Assembly (NCBI RefSeq): GCF_009932555.1
Contig: NZ_BLJO01000002.1
Span: forward strand, 516,910-580,909
Length of the DNA: 64,000 bases
DNA from: Steroidobacter agaridevorans
GTDB taxonomy: Bacteria; Pseudomonadota; Gammaproteobacteria; Steroidobacterales; Steroidobacteraceae
Direction of reading: 5' to 3'
Below are positions 59,470-64,000 of the stretch, piece by piece. Made by a program: the position numbers and the translations under genes. Under the pieces are notes generated by a model. It was not told the DNA's origin. It did not search any database and saw only the letters and a list, made by a program, of their open reading frames with translations. Numbering within the stretch: the first letter of the stretch is position 1; every line of letters begins with the position of its first letter.

Positions 59470-60096
59470 ATGCATGGAAAGCGTTCGTTGCGCCTCTGCT
59501 CGTTGGTCGTCAGCGGGTGCCTGTTGGGCGCATGCAAGGACGGCGAGGATGAAAAGTCTTACGATTGTTCCGTCTTCCCTGCGGCAGAGTCCTCTCCTTA
59601 CATACTGCCTTGGCACGTCGGCCATAAATACGTGGCAAGGCCCCACGCCGCACGCGAGACGACCCTGATGCGGTATGCGATCGATGTGCCGATGCCTATC
59701 GGAACAGACATTCTGGCCATTCGCGCCGGTGTCGTGATCGGCGTGATCGAGAACTACGTGGATGGCGACAACACGCCCGGGCACGAGAACTGGGTGTTCG
59801 TGCGTCATGAAGATAATACGGTCGCCGCCTATGCACACTTGACGAACATGGGAGCCGTGGTCGAGGTGGGTGAGTCCGTCGCCCAGGGAGCATTGATCGG
59901 ATGGAGCGGACACACGGGCAACAGCACCGAGCCTCATCTCCACTTCGATGTGAGGCCCGCTTGTCTCGGAGGCCTGCCTTGCACATCACTCCCGTCGGAA
60001 ACGGTTCCTCTGAATTTCAGAAACGCGCAGCCCAGTCGCGGCGACCTGTCATGCGGACTGCGAGCAGGCGTGTCCTATACAGCCTTGGCGGAGTGA
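59470..60096 (+). CDS. M23/LytM-like lipoprotein
   Basis: A 208-aa protein with the lipobox LLGAC (near residue 22). The LytM-like domain spans about 75-170: MRYAIDVPMPIGTDILAIRAGVV, then AYAHLTNMG, GWSGHTGN and PHLHFDVRP. The HxH and the Asp ligand are present, but the first zinc His of HxxxD is replaced (RYAID), so it may be a non-catalytic or altered member. ATG 59470 follows GAGAAGAAGTG. Its last 22 bases overlap the convergent Sel1 gene. Confidence 0.7.
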   Translation: MHGKRSLRLCSLVVSGCLLGACKDGEDEKSYDCSVFPAAESSPYILPWHVGHKYVARPHAARETTLMRYAIDVPMPIGTDILAIRAGVVIGVIENYVDGDNTPGHENWVFVRHEDNTVAAYAHLTNMGAVVEVGESVAQGALIGWSGHTGNSTEPHLHFDVRPACLGGLPCTSLPSETVPLNFRNAQPSRGDLSCGLRAGVSYTALAE

Positions 60097-60641
60097 TATT
60101 CCCGTCGCAATGCAGCCTCGATGCGCGCAACCAGTTCGGCGGCATCGGCTGCATCGTTCTTCAGCGCAAGCCTCGCCCACCCGGCCGCCATTTCCAGATC
60201 AGCTTCGGTGCCCTGCCCCGTGAATAGACACTGCGCGACCGCCGCCTGCGCCTCGACATGTCCCCCTTCCGCCGCCTGCAACCAATGCTCGAACGTCCGC
60301 TCGAGCGATCGCTCCACGCCTGCACCGTCGCGATAGCACAACGCAAGCGAAAAGTGACTCGCCGCATCACCGGCATTGGCACCCTCTTGATACAGACGAG
60401 CCGCTTCGACGGCGTTCTTCTCGACACCGTAACCCACACTGTGGAAGGCGGCCAGAAGCCGCCGCGCCTCAGCCGATCCATGCGCGACCGCGCGGCGGGC
60501 CCAATACACGGCCCTCCCCGCATCGCCGCCGCGGCCACGCCTGTCGTGATGGCTCAGCGCCCTCTCAAACTCAAACCTGGCGACGCCCGCGGCAGCCAGC
60601 AGCCACATGCCGCCATGTCGAATCAAACCAATGATCGTCAT
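60075..60641 (-). CDS. Sel1-repeat protein
   Basis: A 188-aa protein with an N-terminal hydrophobic stretch (GGMWLLAAAGVA) and about three Sel1-like TPR repeats: AEARRLLAAFHSVGYGVEKN, AASHFSLALCYRDGAGVERS and VEAQAAVAQCLFTGQGTEAD. Such proteins scaffold interactions, often at the envelope. It begins 6 bases downstream of the Gly-rich lipoprotein gene on the same strand, so the two are probably co-transcribed. Confidence 0.78.
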   Translation of the reverse strand: MTIIGLIRHGGMWLLAAAGVARFEFERALSHHDRRGRGGDAGRAVYWARRAVAHGSAEARRLLAAFHSVGYGVEKNAVEAARLYQEGANAGDAASHFSLALCYRDGAGVERSLERTFEHWLQAAEGGHVEAQAAVAQCLFTGQGTEADLEMAAGWARLALKNDAADAAELVARIEAALRREYHSAKAV

Positions 60642-60647
60642 GTCCCC

Positions 60648-62609
60648 TCACGGCAGCGGAATCACCAGCGCTCGCTCGTTGCCCGCGATGAATACTGCCT
60701 GCTCGTCGTGGCTCACCAATATCTGCAGCTTGGTCGCATCGGCCCCAGGCCTTTGACCCACCGTGATGGCAGGCAGCACTTCGGTAAACGCTCCACCGGA
60801 GACCGCGGTCAAGTTGAAGGTGCGGACCGTGCCGTTCTGGTCATACGCATACGCCCGCTGGCCGCTGGGCGAGAGCGCCGCGGCTCGGGTCGTCTGGGGT
60901 AGCGAGCCCAATAGCTGGAAGTCCCGCGAATACACGTGCCTGTGGTCGAACAATGCGCGCTCGCCGGTACGATCCAGGTCAACGGCGGCAGCCGAAGCAG
61001 GAGAAGTAAGACGAGTCAGCTGATCGGTGCTGGCGTCATATTTCAAAGGACCAGAGTTCGCGCTTCCCACCAGTACGACCGAACCGTCGCGGCTAGCGGC
61101 CACGTTGCCGGCGTGAACTGGATAGGAAGGCGTGAACGTACGAAAGCCGGGCCGGAGTTGAGGATACGACTGCACGGAGTCGAGGCTCGTGGAGAAGATG
61201 AGCTGGCCATTGTTCGCGGCCGCCATTGCAATGGCTTCCATTGCCGATCCACGTGTCGGCATGTTCAGCTCGCTATTCAGCGTCGTGGGATCCAGCTCGG
61301 AAAAAGCAAACATTCCGTTCGTGTTTCCGACCAGTGCTTCGTGGGTGGCGACAACGATGCGCCGACCGTCGGTCGTCAATGCGCATGCACCTATGTTGGG
61401 AACCGAGACGGCTGTCGGAACAGAGCCGCCTCCGGACAATGAGTAACGTAACACCTGCGACGAGTCAGCGTCGCGGACTCCAACGAACAGGAAGTCGCGC
61501 TCGGGATCGTGAGCCAGGCAAACCGCCGCGTCGACGGTGGAGCTGGGATAGTCGAGCACGGCGGACGAATAGTTGTCTGGAGCGACGACCCGCAGCGCCG
61601 CCCGGGTGCGTGCCGGCTGGCCATTGACGAGGCTGACCTCGTAGTTGCCCTCGGTCAAAATGGGATGACGCGCCCGAATCTCCGTATCGTTGACGACGGT
61701 ATAGGAAACCGCGTCTATTCCACCGAAACGGACCCCGGTGATGGGATATCGCCTCAGGTTTGTGCCGCGGATGATTACATCGTTCTGAGTTCCGGCGAGC
61801 GCCACGTACGGCGCGACGTAATCCACGCGTATGCGGCTGATGTCGACGGTCACGCCAAGGTAGGTAGCAACGCCGCGGGTAGGCACCAAGCTGAAGTTCA
61901 GGAAATGAGCGCCACTCTCATACGAGTCGTAAACCTCAGGCAGCAGCGTTGCAGTGACTCGGGTCGTGGCGCCCGTATTACCCCTTGGCGGATCGAAAGC
62001 GATCCAGGGCGAGGTCGGCAGGACCCAATCCTGCGCAGGATAGCCCGTGACGTCGAAAGTGCGGACCAGATCGCCTGACGCAATCGTATCGCCGACCTGG
62101 TAGTTGAGCCTGCCCGGCGACGCGGTCACACCGTCGATGGTGTATGTGACGTTGATGGTCTGGGGCGTGCCGATGATGCCTGAAGTGCATGCGATGCTCG
62201 TGGTGCAGGCGGTCACGGTGATGACGCTGCTGTAACTTCCGGGGCCGCCAAGAGTCATGGGAGCAACGGGATAGACCTGGGCCGTGCCGGAGGTCGGCCC
62301 GGAGATGGCGATATTGCCGACCGAGCTGACGGCAGGGCCCGAAACGCGCGCATTGATGTACAGCGTTTGTGGCGAGACGCCGCTGACCGTGCCGGTAATC
62401 GTCATCGGCGGCAAGGCGCCGCTTTCGATGGAGGTGGCCGAAAATGTCAGCGAAGCCGGCGAGATCGTAAACTGACCTTGATTCCCCGAAGAGCCGCCTC
62501 CGCCGCCCCCACCACCACTGTCACCGCCGCCTCCGCCACCGCAAGCGGACAACATGAATCCCATGCACAAGACGACCATCGTCCCATGACGACCTGCATT
62601 CGCTGCCAT
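60648..62609 (-). CDS. Gly-rich-start lipoprotein with IPT-like and propeller-like regions, second copy
   Basis: A 653-aa lipoprotein with the lipobox LSAC (Cys23) and a long Gly/Ser tether. Two Ig-like regions (residues about 45-250) are followed by VDYVAPYVALAGTQNDVIIRG (about 262-282, broken here), which closely matches the IPT start of the protein at 56807. The rest is a propeller-like region (ACALTTDGRRIVVATH, ASRDGSVVLVGS, LSPSGQRAYAYD). It is shorter than its paralogue by about two Ig-like units. The pair flank the M23-like gene; they may act in one envelope function. Confidence 0.7.
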   Translation of the reverse strand: MAANAGRHGTMVVLCMGFMLSACGGGGGGDSGGGGGGGGSSGNQGQFTISPASLTFSATSIESGALPPMTITGTVSGVSPQTLYINARVSGPAVSSVGNIAISGPTSGTAQVYPVAPMTLGGPGSYSSVITVTACTTSIACTSGIIGTPQTINVTYTIDGVTASPGRLNYQVGDTIASGDLVRTFDVTGYPAQDWVLPTSPWIAFDPPRGNTGATTRVTATLLPEVYDSYESGAHFLNFSLVPTRGVATYLGVTVDISRIRVDYVAPYVALAGTQNDVIIRGTNLRRYPITGVRFGGIDAVSYTVVNDTEIRARHPILTEGNYEVSLVNGQPARTRAALRVVAPDNYSSAVLDYPSSTVDAAVCLAHDPERDFLFVGVRDADSSQVLRYSLSGGGSVPTAVSVPNIGACALTTDGRRIVVATHEALVGNTNGMFAFSELDPTTLNSELNMPTRGSAMEAIAMAAANNGQLIFSTSLDSVQSYPQLRPGFRTFTPSYPVHAGNVAASRDGSVVLVGSANSGPLKYDASTDQLTRLTSPASAAAVDLDRTGERALFDHRHVYSRDFQLLGSLPQTTRAAALSPSGQRAYAYDQNGTVRTFNLTAVSGGAFTEVLPAITVGQRPGADATKLQILVSHDEQAVFIAGNERALVIPLP

Positions 62610-62772
62610 GCGTGTCCCGCTGAACTTTGAATTGTGATTGTTAGCGCTAGTCTAAAGGATCGCTCGGCGGCCGAACAAATATTCGGACGCCCTGCTCCCT
62701 CAGCGCGCGCCAACCGGCATCAACGGAAGCTCAACCCGGGACGGGATGTCTTTTCGGCTGGAAAGTTCTGGA

Positions 62773-63057
62773 TCAGCTCGTCGCCGCCTGCCACTGCGGA
62801 TTTCGCTGGCGCCATGCCAGCAGCATGTTCTGAATCTGCACATTGAGCTTGTTGGGATTGTCGATGTCCCTGCCGACGAAGTTGCGCTGGAACAGCTCGC
62901 CCAGATCGCCGGGGTTGGCGTTTTGAACGATCGTGTTTCTTTGAGCGGTGTCTGTTGCATCCAGCAGACGAAGCATCAACGTTTGTTGCACGGGCGACAG
63001 ACCGCGCAAGATATGACCGATAAATGCATCCACGCTCGCTACAGGTACATCGCTCAT
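62773..63057 (-). CDS. small hypothetical protein, 94 aa
   Basis: A soluble, helical, acidic protein (VDAFIGHILRGLSPVQQTLMLRLLD, then PGDLGELFQRNFVGRDIDNP and LLAWRQRNPQW; the first is broken here). No motif is recognised. It lies divergent from the ECF sigma gene and upstream of the lipoprotein gene on the same strand, 163 bases away. Coding potential looks good from composition. Function unknown. Confidence 0.55.
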   Translation of the reverse strand: MSDVPVASVDAFIGHILRGLSPVQQTLMLRLLDATDTAQRNTIVQNANPGDLGELFQRNFVGRDIDNPNKLNVQIQNMLLAWRQRNPQWQAATS

Positions 63058-63217
63058 CGCTTACTCCGTGCTCAAGATTCGCAGCGATTCTAGATCGGGA
63101 ATCCTCGAAACGCCATGCGCTCATGGGAGCGCATATGGCTTTGTAAACTATCCAGAACGATCCATAGGCATGTAAGAAAATCAGCCCTGCCTGCTACTAA
63201 TAGTGCAAAGGAGACAG

Positions 63218-63727
63218 ATGCTGAAAGCCGAACGCGATCGGATATTCGAGGAGTGGATGGAGGCGCACCAGGCCATCCTGTTCAAGGTGGCGCGCGCCTA
63301 CGGCGCGACGCACGCCGATCGCGAGGATCTTTTTCAGCAGATGGCTCTGCAGGTGTGGCATTCCATCGAAGCGTTTCGCGGCGAGGCTGCTGTCAGCACT
63401 TGGATCTACCAAGTGGCATTGAATACGGCGCTCGCGTGGAATCGCAAGGAGCGCAAACATGGACAGGGCCGGCAGGATCTGGAGGCTGCGACGGGCTTGC
63501 TCGTCTCACCTGCCAGTCACGACCCGCGGCTCGAGTGGATCTACCAGCGGATCGCGGAGCTCGATGAAGTCAACCGCTCGCTCGCACTGCTGATGCTCGA
63601 CGGCTTCAGCTATCGCGACATGTCGCAAATCCTCGGCATCAGTGAAAGCAACGTCGGCGTGAAGATCAATCGCATCAAGGCGACGCTGGTCGCGCAGCTG
63701 GCGAAGGAATCGAACGATGAACTTTGA
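63218..63727 (+). CDS. ECF-type RNA polymerase sigma factor
   Basis: A 169-aa sigma-70 family factor. Region 2 spans about 10-80 (FKVARAYGATHADREDLFQQM, AAVSTWIYQVALNTALAW) and region 4 about 108-160 (SLALLMLDGFSYRDMSQILGISESNVGVKINRIK, broken here by prose). AAGGAG 5 bases before ATG 63218 fixes the start. It overlaps the next gene by 11 bases, the common layout for a sigma factor with its membrane anti-sigma partner. Confidence 0.88.
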   Translation: MLKAERDRIFEEWMEAHQAILFKVARAYGATHADREDLFQQMALQVWHSIEAFRGEAAVSTWIYQVALNTALAWNRKERKHGQGRQDLEAATGLLVSPASHDPRLEWIYQRIAELDEVNRSLALLMLDGFSYRDMSQILGISESNVGVKINRIKATLVAQLAKESNDEL

Positions 63728-64000
63728 TCAGATGCTCGAGACCTGGCGCACTCAGGACAAGGCGCCGCTCTACGGTGTGAGGCGCGAGCTGCTTCGGCTG
63801 GGCGTTCCAGGAGAGCAGGCCGATCTGGACCGTGCGCTGGGCCGGGATTTGTGGGGCGTCTACTGGGGCACTCTGGGAACGAGCGTCGCGTGGCTAGCGG
63901 TCGTGTTCGGGCTGCTCTTCGCGGCGATTTCCTGGGGCGATGTCATTCCGAGCGCGTGGGACTACGTGGCGCTGGGCATCGGCATAGGGACGATTCTGTT
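63717..64000 (+). CDS. putative membrane protein coupled to the sigma factor (3' end outside window)
   Basis: The visible 94 residues read MNFDQMLETWRTQDKAPLYG, then a soluble helix and two membrane segments (SVAWLAVVFGLLFAAI and a second at the window edge). Position and overlap with the ECF sigma gene suggest an anti-sigma-like regulator, but no zinc or anti-sigma motif is visible in this part. The gene runs off the end of the window. Confidence 0.55.
   Translation, partial: MNFDQMLETWRTQDKAPLYGVRRELLRLGVPGEQADLDRALGRDLWGVYWGTLGTSVAWLAVVFGLLFAAISWGDVIPSAWDYVALGIGIGTIL

Overview
The window looks like the chromosome of a GC-rich Gammaproteobacterium. PolB-type DNA polymerase II, a GlgX debranching enzyme, a TonB-dependent receptor, GGT/GltS genes and RND/NodT-type lipoproteins all fit that group. 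A Steroidobacteraceae/Xanthomonadales-like host is a guess from style only. No rRNA and no CRISPR array were seen.

Layout. 1-2457: De Ley-Doudoroff galactonate genes (dgoK partial, dgoA, FadR-type regulator). 2459-5872: polB divergent from a MarR-GNAT fusion gene, with a perfect palindrome between them. 5939-19715: a gamma-glutamyl peptide locus with a DadA-like FAD oxidase, a TonB receptor, three gamma-glutamyltransferases, the glutamate carrier GltS, a RidA and a LysR regulator. Five LysR-type boxes (ATAG-N7-CTAT or one mismatch) stand 58-88 bp before five of its transcription units, so the locus looks like one regulon: import of peptides, periplasmic release of glutamate, glutamate uptake, then oxidation and imine clean-up. 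19832-33852: a DUF3175 gene, glgX, a GAF histidine kinase, a second RidA, an EmrAB/TolC-like efflux operon, a VOC protein, and a BlaI-controlled ABC exporter operon whose 38-bp operator abuts the start codon.

34039-52911: a tRNA-Pro(GGG) gene followed by two tandem integrative elements. A 49-bp copy of the tRNA 3' end (att) occurs at 34070, 44504 and 52863. Each element has its own distal P4-like integrase, AlpA-like regulator, pairs of 12-bp-spaced arm-type sites at both ends, a left-end operon of tiny overlapping ORFs ending in an XRE regulator, and a second, different tyrosine recombinase with conserved palindromes and hairpins. Element 1 carries the most unusual cargo: a mau-like maturation set (polytopic membrane protein, two thioredoxin-fold proteins, an ABM/CrtA-like protein, MauE) ending in a 126-aa Tat-exported protein with 18 cysteines and a Trp cluster, but no dehydrogenase heavy chain. 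Element 2 carries a glycine-zipper protein and a sulfatase, and shows signs of being composite.

52912-56409: a decayed third element left end, then an ars operon (arsR-arsI-arsN2-arsC-aqpS-arsN1). Fragments of the aqpS 3' end occur beside it and inside element 2, so the ars genes were probably cargo of the same element family. 56807-64000: two related Gly-rich lipoproteins with IPT-like and propeller-like regions, an M23-like lipoprotein, a Sel1-repeat protein, a small unknown protein, and an ECF sigma factor followed by a membrane protein cut by the window end.
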